Shown here in pieces: positions 17,216 through 25,994 of a DNA stretch of 64,000 nucleotides (the first letter of the stretch is position 1; each line of letters opens with the position of its first letter). The notes beneath the pieces were generated by a model that saw nothing but the letters and a program-made list of their open reading frames with translations, did no database searches and had not been told where the DNA came from. This stretch comes from Acinetobacter nectaris CIP 110549 (GTDB taxonomy: Bacteria > Pseudomonadota > Gammaproteobacteria > Pseudomonadales > Moraxellaceae). Location: contig NZ_KI530736.1 of the NCBI RefSeq assembly GCF_000488215.1, positions 46,878-110,877 on the forward strand, read 5' to 3'. A program made the position numbers and the translations under genes.

Positions 17216-18217
17216 TTAATAGCTCACATATACATCTGTAAATAGTTCTTCAGGATTTGGAGAAGGCGCTTTTTTCGCTTCAATAACAGCTGTTTCTATA
17301 AGCTCTTTAACTTCACTATCAATGGCATTCAAATCTTGTTGACTAAGACCTTTTTGAAGTGCTTGTTTAATAAAAATATCTAAACAGTCTTTATTTTCTC
17401 TAGCATCTTCAACTTCACCTTTAGGGCGATAGGCTTGTTGGTCTCCTTCAAAGTGACCGTAGAAACGTACGCTCTTACATTCGATAAGTGCAGGACCACC
17501 ATTAGTACGCATTTTTTCAATAATCTTTCCAACTTCATCATAAACTTTGAAAAAATCTAGGCCATCAATAGTGAGACTAGGCATACCAAAGCCTTTTGCA
17601 CGATCTTCATAGCTTTGTACGGAAGTTGTTGCTTGTTGAGGTGTAGATTGTGCGTAATCATTGTTTTCTACAACAAAGAGAATGGGTAAGTTCCAAACGG
17701 TTGCAAGGTTCATACTTTCTAGAACAGCACCTTGGTTCATACCTCCATCACCACCAAAACTTACGGCAATTTTATGATTTCCTTTAAGTTTTGCAGCAAG
17801 TGCAGCACCACATGCTAAAGGTGAGCCAGCACCTAAAATACCATTTGCTCCCATCATACCTTTGCTTAAATCCGCAATATGCATAGAGCCACCTTTACCA
17901 TTACATACGCCGCCTTGCTTGCCATAGATTTCCTTCATCATTGCAATGACATCAACACCTTTTGCAATACAGTGGCCATGACCTCGGTGAGTACTTGCAA
18001 TTTGGTCTTCATCATCTAAATGAGACATAATTCCTACGGCTGTAGCTTCCTGTCCAGCATATAAATGTGCAAATCCGGGAACGGTTCCTGTTTTATATTC
18101 AGTATGTAACCGATCTTCAAACTCACGTATTGTTCGCATACTTCTATATGCTTCAAGCATAAGATCTTTTGAAACTTCAAAAGGAGTAGAAGATGCATCT
18201 TTTTTTGACTGAGTCAT
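17216..18217 (-). CDS. acoA: TPP-dependent 2-oxo acid/acetoin dehydrogenase E1 alpha subunit
   Basis: Alpha subunit partner of the following beta gene, 333 aa. The TPP/Mg motif is complete: GDGG at residues 156-159 and NN at 185-186. FAHLYAGQEATAVGIM, STHRGHGHCIAKG and GGVCNGKGGSMHIAD are conserved E1 alpha stretches, the last close to acetoin dehydrogenase AcoA. It decarboxylates a 2-oxo acid or cleaves acetoin using TPP, normally passing the acyl group to E2 lipoamide. First gene of the minus-strand series E1 alpha, E1 beta, GlcG-like, nitroreductase, thiOSGF. An inverted repeat lies in its leader. Confidence 0.87.
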   Translation of the reverse strand: MTQSKKDASSTPFEVSKDLMLEAYRSMRTIREFEDRLHTEYKTGTVPGFAHLYAGQEATAVGIMSHLDDEDQIASTHRGHGHCIAKGVDVIAMMKEIYGKQGGVCNGKGGSMHIADLSKGMMGANGILGAGSPLACGAALAAKLKGNHKIAVSFGGDGGMNQGAVLESMNLATVWNLPILFVVENNDYAQSTPQQATTSVQSYEDRAKGFGMPSLTIDGLDFFKVYDEVGKIIEKMRTNGGPALIECKSVRFYGHFEGDQQAYRPKGEVEDARENKDCLDIFIKQALQKGLSQQDLNAIDSEVKELIETAVIEAKKAPSPNPEELFTDVYVSY

Positions 18218-18250
18218 ACATGAAACCTCAAACCAACATTAAAAAATAAA

Positions 18251-18290
18251 TATATATCAATAGCTTAAAAATATATTGTCTTGATATATA
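18251..18290. promoter_or_regulatory. Inverted repeat upstream of the E1 alpha gene
   Basis: TATATATCAA (18251-18260) and TTGATATATA (18281-18290) are exact reverse complements, 20 bases apart, 34 bases upstream of the start codon. A related GACAATATCAAATATAT stretch recurs near 18361. This may be a regulator site for the cluster. The rest of 18291-18635 shows no gene. Confidence 0.4.
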
Positions 18291-18635
18291 CTGTGCCCAT
18301 TTGCTTTTGGCTTAATTTATATAAAAGACGTATTGAGGTAAATGAATCTACTCAATATTTGACAATATCAAATATATGTTGTGTTTTATGGCGTATAACT
18401 AAGTGAATTGTTGTTTTTTGGGATTAGGGTACATTAAGAGTAAGGCATGTTTTATAGTGAAAAATTTATGATTTAATACTCATCCCAAATAATGTTTTTT
18501 TCTAAAAATATATGAATAGAAGTTGTTTTATTGCACTGAAAGTTTCAGCCTTAGGCTTACATAAAAATAATATGCGTGCCTAAGACCTTAGATTTTTATT
18601 TGAAATGAAGAAATTAGATAAAGGCTATTTATTTA

Positions 18636-19345
18636 CTATAGATTTGCAACGTTTTCATCTATAAGTAATTCTGTGCCTAGCATGAATTGTGGTTCATCAG
18701 AAGCTAAAAAATTACAGCATGAGCTATTTTATGATGGAGTCCTAAGCGTTTTTGTTTTATAGGGACTAATTGCTTAATTTCTTTTATAAGCTATTTTTTT
18801 ATAACTGTTTAGTCCTAATTTATCAAAGCGACTGTCTGTATTGGGTTAAGAGAAAGTAGGTTAAATCTGACTAGATAATTTTTTTACAAGAGAATGTAAA
18901 GCTGACTTGCTTGAGCATAAATGCTACGTTGTGCTAAGCCAATATATAGATTAGACCTAGAGCCGCAAAAAATGATAGAACTATTCCTGACTAATAAAGG
19001 AATTCATCCTTAATATTTATATTAAAAATCTGATCAAAAAGAAAACTAATCCACTGTTCCAATGAGGCATGTGTTACATCTCTAGCATTAAAATATATAG
19101 CATCAAGTTTGCTTGTTACATTCCTAATTTTTTGTATTAACTTTTGTTGATCACCTAAATTATTAGCATCACTGATAAGTCCTATACTATATTTTCTCCA
19201 TTTCTTTTACAGGCTATGAGCTCTTTTTTTATTTCTTCCCAAAATGAATGCCTGTTGTACCTTATTTTGAACATGCTTCTACGCTTGCTTTTCCTATTCC
19301 TGATGCTGCACCAGTAATTAGTATAGGTTTAGGTTTTAAGCGTAT
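18636..19345 (-). pseudogene. Decayed SDR oxidoreductase gene
   Basis: No intact frame, but consecutive fragments in different frames of the minus strand follow an SDR from end to end: ILITGAASGIGKASVE near 19340 (cofactor motif), DAIYFNARDVTHASLEQW with FNINIK near 19050, YIGLAQRSIYAQAS near 18925 (catalytic Tyr region), FNLLSLNPIQTVAL near 18850 (the SPGPIxT segment), and FLASDEPQFMLGTELLID before the stop at 18636. Several frameshifts and stops separate them and the start codon is gone. It matches the common Acinetobacter SDR group; once part of a regulator/SDR pair with the HxlR remnant. Confidence 0.8.
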
Positions 19346-19513
19346 TAACTTAATACTCTATTTAAAAATAATAAAGTATTGTTATTTATAAAAATATAGA
19401 AAGTAATCACTTGTATACCTATTTCTCATAATATTTGACTTAAGTCATTTAAAAATATTTTCTATTGTAAGTTTTTGTAATTTAATAATAAGGTTAAACT
19501 ATACCACTGTCCT

Positions 19514-19823
19514 ATGATTCATTTTATACAGATTATATTTGGAAAGTGGGAACTTCCATATTATATCGATGTATTAAAAAAAATGAGCTTGTATGGTTTG
19601 GGGTTGTCTTGTAAAAGTCTTGCAGCTAATTATTCAGAGATAGTTATCTAAACATTTGAAAAATTTTATTTTACTAGAATTAGTTGAGAGACTCTTACAT
19701 CCAGAAATTCTTCCGAGTGTTGAATATATGACTATAAAGAAGGGCTTAGAATTGGGAGAACGGCTATCTCGCTTGACTGCTTGTATGCAAAATAAAAGAC
19801 ATTTTTCTAAATTTTCAAATTGA
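19514..19823 (+). pseudogene. Remnant of an HxlR-type regulator gene
   Basis: Two plus-strand fragments in different frames resemble HxlR winged-helix proteins: FGKWELPYYIDVLKK after 19514 matches the xGKWxLxIL start, and ELVERLLHPEILPSVEYMTIKKGLELGERLS (19677 onward) matches the closing YPEVPPRVEYxLTxxG segment. A frameshift and an internal stop lie between. It points away from the SDR pseudogene, the usual divergent layout of an HxlR regulator and its target. Less certain than the SDR remnant. Confidence 0.5.
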
Positions 19824-20065
19824 AGAGAACCAATCATAGGAGTCAAAAATTAAAATAATTTATTTTATTTGCTTTCATTTAATTGTTATTTAGGAAATAT
19901 AAGAAATATTTAGATTAAATAATTCAAAAATTACTTAAATTTAAATATACATTTAATGTTTTTAGTTTAATATTTAAGCGTAAAATACCATCCATCAATT
20001 ATTTTATATAACTTTATAAAAATATATTTTTATTCATGTTGTATAGAACTTAGTAGAGAATAACT

Positions 20066-20581
20066 ATGAAAAAAACAATATCTTGTATTATCAGTTTGGG
20101 TTCTTGTATTGCTGTTCATTCGTATGCAGGGTCTGCTACAGGAACTCTAAATGTAAGTGCAACTGTTGTGCCAACTTGTATGATTAATACCAGTCCTACT
20201 GGTACTCCTACAAATGCTGCTCTTAATTTCGGACAAATTGACTCTCTAACTAAAGATTTTAAGCGTGATACATCTACTGGTGGTACACAAATCAGTGTCT
20301 TATGTAACAACTCAACAGCTTGGCAAGTAAGCTTAGATGGTGGTCAGAACTCGTCTCAATCACAACGTAGAATGGGAAATGGAAAAAGTGAATTTATTCC
20401 TTACAGTCTATATTCTGATTCAGGTTATTCAAAAGCAATTGGTATAGGTACAAAGGACTTAACAGGAACGGGTACAGGAGACTTACAGAGTCTAAATGTT
20501 TATGGATTAATTGCTGCTGGAACGCCTATCCCAAGTGCAGGCAGTTATGCAGATACAGTTACCATGACAATAACTTACTGA
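20066..20581 (+). CDS. Csu-type major pilin (spore coat U/SCPU domain protein)
   Basis: A 171-aa exported pilin subunit of archaic chaperone-usher pili. Signal peptide to about residue 21 (HSYAG), then the SCPU domain: VVPTCMINTSP with the first cysteine, LNFGQID, ISVLCNNSTAWQVSLDGG, the RRMGNGKSEFIPYSLYSD segment and a final VYGLIAAG...YADTVTMTITY. This is the CsuA/B pattern; the two cysteines should form a disulfide, and the N-terminal strand donates to the next subunit. First of four genes; the ribosome site AGAGAAT precedes the ATG. Pili of this kind mediate attachment to abiotic surfaces. Confidence 0.9.
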   Translation: MKKTISCIISLGSCIAVHSYAGSATGTLNVSATVVPTCMINTSPTGTPTNAALNFGQIDSLTKDFKRDTSTGGTQISVLCNNSTAWQVSLDGGQNSSQSQRRMGNGKSEFIPYSLYSDSGYSKAIGIGTKDLTGTGTGDLQSLNVYGLIAAGTPIPSAGSYADTVTMTITY

Positions 20582-20594
20582 TCGAAATACTGTA

Positions 20595-21293
20595 ATGAAG
20601 TTATTTAGTATAATTATATTTTTATTACTAGCAGGTCAGGCGTATGCTGGTTCAATACGTTTTTCTCCTGTAACTCTCCAACTCGTTGGAGAGCAACCTG
20701 CTACATCGATTAGTCTATATAATCAAGGGAGCGATGAAAGTAACTTGCAAGTCCGAATCTTTAAATGGACACAGGAAAATGGGCAAGATACTTTAAAAGA
20801 AACGGATGATATGGTTGTTAGCCCTCCTTTTGTGAATGTAGCACCACACGCTTCTTATAATATTCGTGTTGTTAGACTTATGCCAACTGCAGTATCACAA
20901 GAAGAATCCTACCGTATTCTAATAGATGAATTACCAAAAGCAATAGATAGTAGAAAAGTTGGTCAAGGGCTAAATGTTTTACTCCGATCTTCTTTGCCTT
21001 TATTTATCACTAATCCCGATGCTATTGCTGAAATTCATTGGAGTATTCAACAAGAGAATAATAACTCATATCTAGTATTACAAAATATTGGGGGAAGGCA
21101 TGTATTAATGGGAAGTCTAGTAATTAATGATACAACGACTCATACGTCATATCCGATTCAAGTAAATACAGTTAATGGTTACATCCTAGCCAAACAGATG
21201 AGAAGTTATGCAATTGGGAAGTCTATTAATCCATCTAATGGTCATAAATATACATTATCAATATTGTTAAATGGAAAATTAGTTACTCTGTAG
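20595..21293 (+). CDS. Periplasmic pilus chaperone, CsuC-like
   Basis: A 232-aa PapD-like two-domain immunoglobulin-fold chaperone. Signal peptide to about residue 18 (AYAG). IRFSPVTLQLVGEQPATSISLYNQG is the first strand pair, VSPPFVNVAPHASYNIRVVRL contains the subunit-binding strand, and SYRILIDELP is the conserved SYRxxxxExP motif. These archaic-family features match CsuC. It holds pilins in a folding-competent state and delivers them to the usher. It starts 13 bases after the pilin gene and its stop abuts the usher ATG (TAGATG). Confidence 0.9.
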   Translation: MKLFSIIIFLLLAGQAYAGSIRFSPVTLQLVGEQPATSISLYNQGSDESNLQVRIFKWTQENGQDTLKETDDMVVSPPFVNVAPHASYNIRVVRLMPTAVSQEESYRILIDELPKAIDSRKVGQGLNVLLRSSLPLFITNPDAIAEIHWSIQQENNNSYLVLQNIGGRHVLMGSLVINDTTTHTSYPIQVNTVNGYILAKQMRSYAIGKSINPSNGHKYTLSILLNGKLVTL

Positions 21294-23723
21294 ATGGTGC
21301 AATATAGTGCGAAGAAAGTCTTCATATACTTCCTATTATTATCTAGTTTAGATCATAGAGGTTATGCAGACAGTTTTATAGATAGTACTGATGCTATAGT
21401 ACCTACAGTTCCGCCTAGTGGAGTAGCTTCTTTAGTATCTAAAAAGAATGATGATACTAGAACACTATTATTTTTAAGTATTTTCGTTAATCAAGCTGCC
21501 TATAAAGATTTAATAGCTGTAAAACAAGATCGTGCAGGGAAACTCTATATACGAGCACAGGATCTACGCTTGCTTAGATTACTTATTAATTCATCTATTG
21601 CAGATAATGAGCTTATACCTTTAGATAGTATAGAAGGTATAAGTTTTTCTTATAGTCCTAATGAGCAATCACTTTTTATTAAAGCATCTCCTGATCAATT
21701 GAGTACCTATACATTTGATTTAGAAACTAATAACGTTTCTAAGAATTTTGAAAATATAAATACAATAAATGCTTTAATATTAAACTATAATATATATACA
21801 AATTATTTTAATCATCACTATGCTTTAACATCAAATCAAGATATTACATATAGTACAAATTCAGGAAATTTGAATACAGGGTTTCTATATAGTAATAGTA
21901 CCAAAGATAGTCAACTCCAGCACTTTATTCGCCTAGATACTAAGTGGCAACATATTAATCCAACCAAAATTAGTCAATATACCATTGGAGATTTTAATTC
22001 AAATACAACAGATTGGGGCTCTAGTACGAGACTAGCTGGATTCCAATGGTCAAGTGCATATTCCCAAAGACCTGATATTATTACAACAGCGATGCCTAGC
22101 TTTTCGGGATCTGCTGTTCTACCATCAACTTTAGATTTATATGTAAATCAACAAAGAATTTTTTCAGGTAATGTTCCTTCAGGTAGATTTGATATTAAGC
22201 AAATTCCTTATATATCTGGGAATGAAGTAACATTAGTAACGACAGATGAAACAGGCCATCAGGTTATAAAAAAAGAGCCATATTATTATTCTGCTAAATT
22301 ATTAAATACTGAAATAAAAGAGTTTTCGGTGGATGTAGGTATACCGAGATATAACTATGGATTATTGTCTAATAATTATAACGCACATACGGTTCTTTCT
22401 TCTGGATCTTTTAGATATGGCTATAATCCACTTATTACCCTTAGTGGTGGGAGTGAGGTATCAACAGATGGATTGATTAATTTGGGTATGGGAGGCATAA
22501 CAAAGTTTTTAGGACGTAGTGTATTTAATACATCTATAGCTATGAGTCATTACAAAAATAACTTTGGGGGACTTGCTCAAATTGGTATAGACAGCCAAAT
22601 TAGTCCAACAATGACTTTTAATACAAGTTATCAGGAAACGTTAAATAAATATGCAAATTTAGCCTATGTTTCAGAGCAAAAATACCAGAAAAATACTGAT
22701 AGTTTTAAATCAACTGCTTTTGCACAAAAGATACTTCGGGCTGGGATTAGTTACTCACCCATACCAAATTACTCCCTGACACTTGGCTATAATCAAATTA
22801 GCTCTGATAACTCTATAAACCAATTATTATCAATGAATCTAAATGGAAATATGAGTCAAAATTGGAGTTTCTACTTATCAGGATATACAGGGCTTACTAA
22901 AAAAAATAATAGTGCTTTTTTAGCAGTAAGATACAGTCCTAGTATGAAGTTTAATGCTACTACAAGTACAACCTTAAATGATAATACAGTAAGCTATAGA
23001 CAAGAATTTTCTGGCTCTAATATCAGTAATAATAGAGTTGGGGCTTTTTCAGGTGGAGGGGCTATTGAAAGTAATGGAGCATCTTATGATAGCTCTTTAT
23101 ATGGCTCTTACATGGGAAATTACAATACAATTGCAGGAACATACGCAGAAAATAATAACAATCGGCAGGTAGCAGTATCTTTATCAGGGTCTGTTATTGC
23201 GGCTTCAAGGAAAATATTTTTTGCTAATCAAATTGGTAATGGCTTTGCTATAGTGAATAATGCTGGCCCTAAAAGTCAGGTATTAAATGGTGGTGTTAAT
23301 TTAGGTCAAACAGATGCTAAAGGTAAGTTTCTAATTACGAATCTAAATCCGTATCAAACACAATTTATTTATATTGATCCTACTAATTTACCTTTAGATT
23401 GGTCATTAAATTCTACAGAAAAAAGTACAATAATTGGCTATAAACAGGGCGTAAACCTTGATTTTGGTGCTCATGAATCAGCTAAAGGATTGATTAAGAT
23501 CATAGATAAATCTGGGAGGGTAATTGCCCCAGGGTATGCTGTGTTAGTTAATGGAAAAGATAGTGCAATAGTTGGTTATGATGGCCAAGTTTTCTTGGAG
23601 AATATACAAAAAAATAATATTTTACTTGTCGATTTATTAGATAAAGGAGAGTGTACTATAGAGTTTTCTTATGCTAAATCAAAAAAATTATTTAATATGT
23701 TAGGTACATATATGTGTAAATAA
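21294..23723 (+). CDS. Outer-membrane fimbrial usher, CsuD-like
   Basis: An 809-aa usher that exports and polymerises pilins. It has an exported N-terminus, an N-terminal periplasmic domain (FLSIFVNQAAYKDLIAVKQD, RAQDLRLLRLL), a beta-barrel with many IxxxYxQ-type strands from about residue 190, a plug around VNQQRIFSGNVPSGRFDIKQIPYISGNEVTLVTTDETG, and C-terminal domains ending in KLFNMLGTYMCK. Length and plug motif agree with archaic Csu ushers. Translated directly after the chaperone gene without a gap. Confidence 0.9.
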   Translation: MVQYSAKKVFIYFLLLSSLDHRGYADSFIDSTDAIVPTVPPSGVASLVSKKNDDTRTLLFLSIFVNQAAYKDLIAVKQDRAGKLYIRAQDLRLLRLLINSSIADNELIPLDSIEGISFSYSPNEQSLFIKASPDQLSTYTFDLETNNVSKNFENINTINALILNYNIYTNYFNHHYALTSNQDITYSTNSGNLNTGFLYSNSTKDSQLQHFIRLDTKWQHINPTKISQYTIGDFNSNTTDWGSSTRLAGFQWSSAYSQRPDIITTAMPSFSGSAVLPSTLDLYVNQQRIFSGNVPSGRFDIKQIPYISGNEVTLVTTDETGHQVIKKEPYYYSAKLLNTEIKEFSVDVGIPRYNYGLLSNNYNAHTVLSSGSFRYGYNPLITLSGGSEVSTDGLINLGMGGITKFLGRSVFNTSIAMSHYKNNFGGLAQIGIDSQISPTMTFNTSYQETLNKYANLAYVSEQKYQKNTDSFKSTAFAQKILRAGISYSPIPNYSLTLGYNQISSDNSINQLLSMNLNGNMSQNWSFYLSGYTGLTKKNNSAFLAVRYSPSMKFNATTSTTLNDNTVSYRQEFSGSNISNNRVGAFSGGGAIESNGASYDSSLYGSYMGNYNTIAGTYAENNNNRQVAVSLSGSVIAASRKIFFANQIGNGFAIVNNAGPKSQVLNGGVNLGQTDAKGKFLITNLNPYQTQFIYIDPTNLPLDWSLNSTEKSTIIGYKQGVNLDFGAHESAKGLIKIIDKSGRVIAPGYAVLVNGKDSAIVGYDGQVFLENIQKNNILLVDLLDKGECTIEFSYAKSKKLFNMLGTYMCK

Positions 23724-23875
23724 TATAGCTAGTATTGGTATGGCATGATATTTTAACTTGGGTTTTATTTAATTTTTAATTATAATTTAAATAGAATTTT
23801 TCAATATATTTTAGAATTTATTATATTATTAATTTCTCGTTTAAATGTTTTTGAATTAGCTTAAGATAGAATGAT

Positions 23876-24841
23876 ATGCTCCCAATGATAGATAATGCAA
23901 AAAAAAATTACTTAAAGTTAATTTTTTTCAATATATTTATATCATTATCTTTTTTGATTATTTCTGCGCATGTACATGCATCATGCTCTACCGTAGGTAA
24001 GACAATAAAAACCTATAATTATAATGCTGCGACTATTACACAGGATGCTAGTATTAATTATCAAGGTGAAATTAGATGTACACCCTCTATTATTTTTAAT
24101 AATATGTGTCTGCAGGCTAACTTTAACTCGAATACATCTACTAATAGGGGTAACTCATTTCCATATACTGTAAATGCGTCCTTTAGTGGTGGTGACTCTA
24201 CAACACTTAACTCCTCTATTTGGAGTCAGTTTTCTGCTGATCCAAACTCTTATAGAAGAAATATATATAAATACTCCATAACAGTTACAGTGCCGGCTAA
24301 CTCTAATTCATTAATTGCTTATCCTATAGGAAGCTATATAGGTACATTGACACTCAATTGGTATACGGGGACGAGTTTATTTGGATTTTTATCTTGTTCA
24401 GATATGACACCTTATGAGCAAGGTACAATTAACCTTACGGCAGATTATATTGTTCCTCCTTTATGTCAAATAAGTTCAACATCAGATATCAATTTTGGAA
24501 ATATCTTTGATATAGGAACAAGTTCAAAGAATTATGATGCTCAAGGAGCTATTTCAACAATATGCAATTCTGGAACACCATATACAATTTATTTAGGTGA
24601 TGGTAATAGTAGAATTCCTAACTCATATAGACAAATGGCTAATAATGGAAACTATATTCCATATCAGCTTTATCAAGATAGTAATTACTCTACAGTTTGG
24701 GATAGCCTTAATGGTATTTCAAATATAGGTATTGGTACAGCACAGACAAATGTTGTTTATGGGCGTATTCCAAACCACCAGAAAATAGCTAGTATACCTG
24801 CTACATATACAGATAATGTTATTGTAAATGTAAATTATTAA
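23876..24841 (+). CDS. Csu-type tip adhesin with two SCPU domains, CsuE-like
   Basis: A 321-aa exported protein, last gene of the pilus operon. A long signal region (FFNIFISLSFLIISAHVHA) is followed by a divergent first SCPU-like domain with a Cys pattern (SCSTVG, RCTPSI, NMCLQ, SCSDM) and a second, canonical SCPU domain (PLCQISSTSDINFGNIFDIG, ISTICNSGTPYTIYLGDGN, RQMANNGNYIPYQLYQD, VYGRIPNHQ, DNVIVNVNY). The same layout is seen in the CsuE tip adhesin. The start lies 152 bases after the usher. A run of nine A occurs at codons 8-11 (23899-23907) and could slip. Confidence 0.85.
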   Translation: MLPMIDNAKKNYLKLIFFNIFISLSFLIISAHVHASCSTVGKTIKTYNYNAATITQDASINYQGEIRCTPSIIFNNMCLQANFNSNTSTNRGNSFPYTVNASFSGGDSTTLNSSIWSQFSADPNSYRRNIYKYSITVTVPANSNSLIAYPIGSYIGTLTLNWYTGTSLFGFLSCSDMTPYEQGTINLTADYIVPPLCQISSTSDINFGNIFDIGTSSKNYDAQGAISTICNSGTPYTIYLGDGNSRIPNSYRQMANNGNYIPYQLYQDSNYSTVWDSLNGISNIGIGTAQTNVVYGRIPNHQKIASIPATYTDNVIVNVNY

Positions 24842-24859
24842 TAGCTTGAATCCTACTTA

Positions 24860-25689
24860 TTAAACCATAAAGGTCATGATTTGAATAAGTTGATAAGCAC
24901 ACATAGAGATGTATATATATATCATGCGATATGGCACTCAATACTATGTACCTTAATCGTCACTAGATGGTATTTAAGCAGGATGTTGGATTGCTTCAAG
25001 TGATATTCATCTGTTTGATACAATTCAATGAATTGCATGTTTTTGCGATGATAGGTAATCAGATCAATATTCTACTCTTTCAGTCTACTTTTAAGGTTTT
25101 GACTGAGATAACCTCGATCTGCATAGAGTTTAGTATGTAATCCTATCACAAGCTATTCAACCATTTTAATATCAGCAACGTGTCCATTGGATAAAATAGT
25201 ATTGACCATCTCACCTTCTGCATTCATCACTACATGTAGTTTGCAACCCAAAAACCAGCCCATTGAACTTTTCCCTCTTGTTGCAATATCACTTAGGGAT
25301 TTATGACGTTGTATACGCTGATTCTTACACACAGGCAGAGTGGTTGAATCAATCCACAGGCATTAATTCTGTCTGTCTTTCATCAAAGTAAAATGTAAGG
25401 CATGTATTGCAAGCTGATGCATATTGATTAGGTTGATCATGCGCTGATAGCAATGTAAGTATCTAAATAGATTAGAGTAATTGTGACTTAGAGAAGTATA
25501 AAATGCTTTAAAATTATTGAAGTGTGAGGTCTTGTACCATATGGCAATTAGAATAATTTCAGACAGGCTCAAGTTTGTGGATCTAAGTCTTATACGAGCT
25601 TTTACCTGTTTGAGGTATTTCCAATAAACCGATTCAAATTTTAAAAAGAAATCATCAGTTGTACAGAATAAAGCTGTAATATCATTCAT
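24860..25689 (-). mobile_element. IS982-family transposase remnant
   Basis: The minus strand from the ATG at 25689 reads MNDITALFCTTDDFFLKFESVYWKYL, LSEIILIAIWYKTSHFNNFKAFY, then WIDSTTLPVCKNQRIQRHKSL, DIATRGKSSMGWFLGCKLHVVMNAEGE, LYADRGYLSQNL and YHLVTIKVHSIECHIAYIYTSLC: the complete order of an IS982 DDE transposase. Stop codons interrupt it after DRQN (TAA), KMVE (TAG) and RLKE (TAG), and the last residues need a frame change to end at 24860. The element is dead. Terminal inverted repeats could not be found, so its true ends are uncertain. It lies about 20 bases after the pilus operon. Confidence 0.85.
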
Positions 25690-25835
25690 CAGGACTAGGG
25701 CTGTTTGTTAGTGTGGTAACTCAACTCATGGCTCTAGCTCTAGCTTTTTTCAATCTTATTCCTTAAGACAGATTCGGATTGGTTACGTATTTTTTTTAGT
25801 CCATTTTACTATAATAATATGACGAGCTCGTGCAT

Positions 25836-25872
25836 AAAAAAGCTAGCATCGATATATGCTAGCTTTTTAGTT
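25836..25872 (-). terminator. Terminator downstream of the gluconate operon
   Basis: Stem AGCTAGCAT (25841-25849) with ATGCTAGCT (25856-25864), 6-base loop, extended by A/T pairs and flanked by T-runs on both strands. It lies about 130 bases after the gluconate 5-dehydrogenase stop on the minus strand. No other gene was seen between the IS remnant and that gene. Confidence 0.75.
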
Positions 25873-25994
25873 TTTTGGAGAATTTATAAATTATGTAATT
25901 TAATGCAAGTAACTTTCTCAATAAGAATTTGAGTACTTTTAGTGTTAATAGTACATCTTCATTTCATAGAAATGAGTAAATATAGCCCGCTTAA

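Noticed and set aside
18218..18420. Sigma-54 promoter for the aco-like E1 genes
   Set aside because: No TGGCAC-N5-TTGCA type element was found, and no AcoR-type activator gene is present.
19634..19846. 70-residue minus-strand frame
   Set aside because: It lies antisense to the HxlR-like remnant and shows no family features; the plus-strand remnant explains the open frame.
25690..25760. Terminal inverted repeat of the IS982 remnant
   Set aside because: No matching sequence could be found near the other end at about 24845, so the element ends were left undefined.
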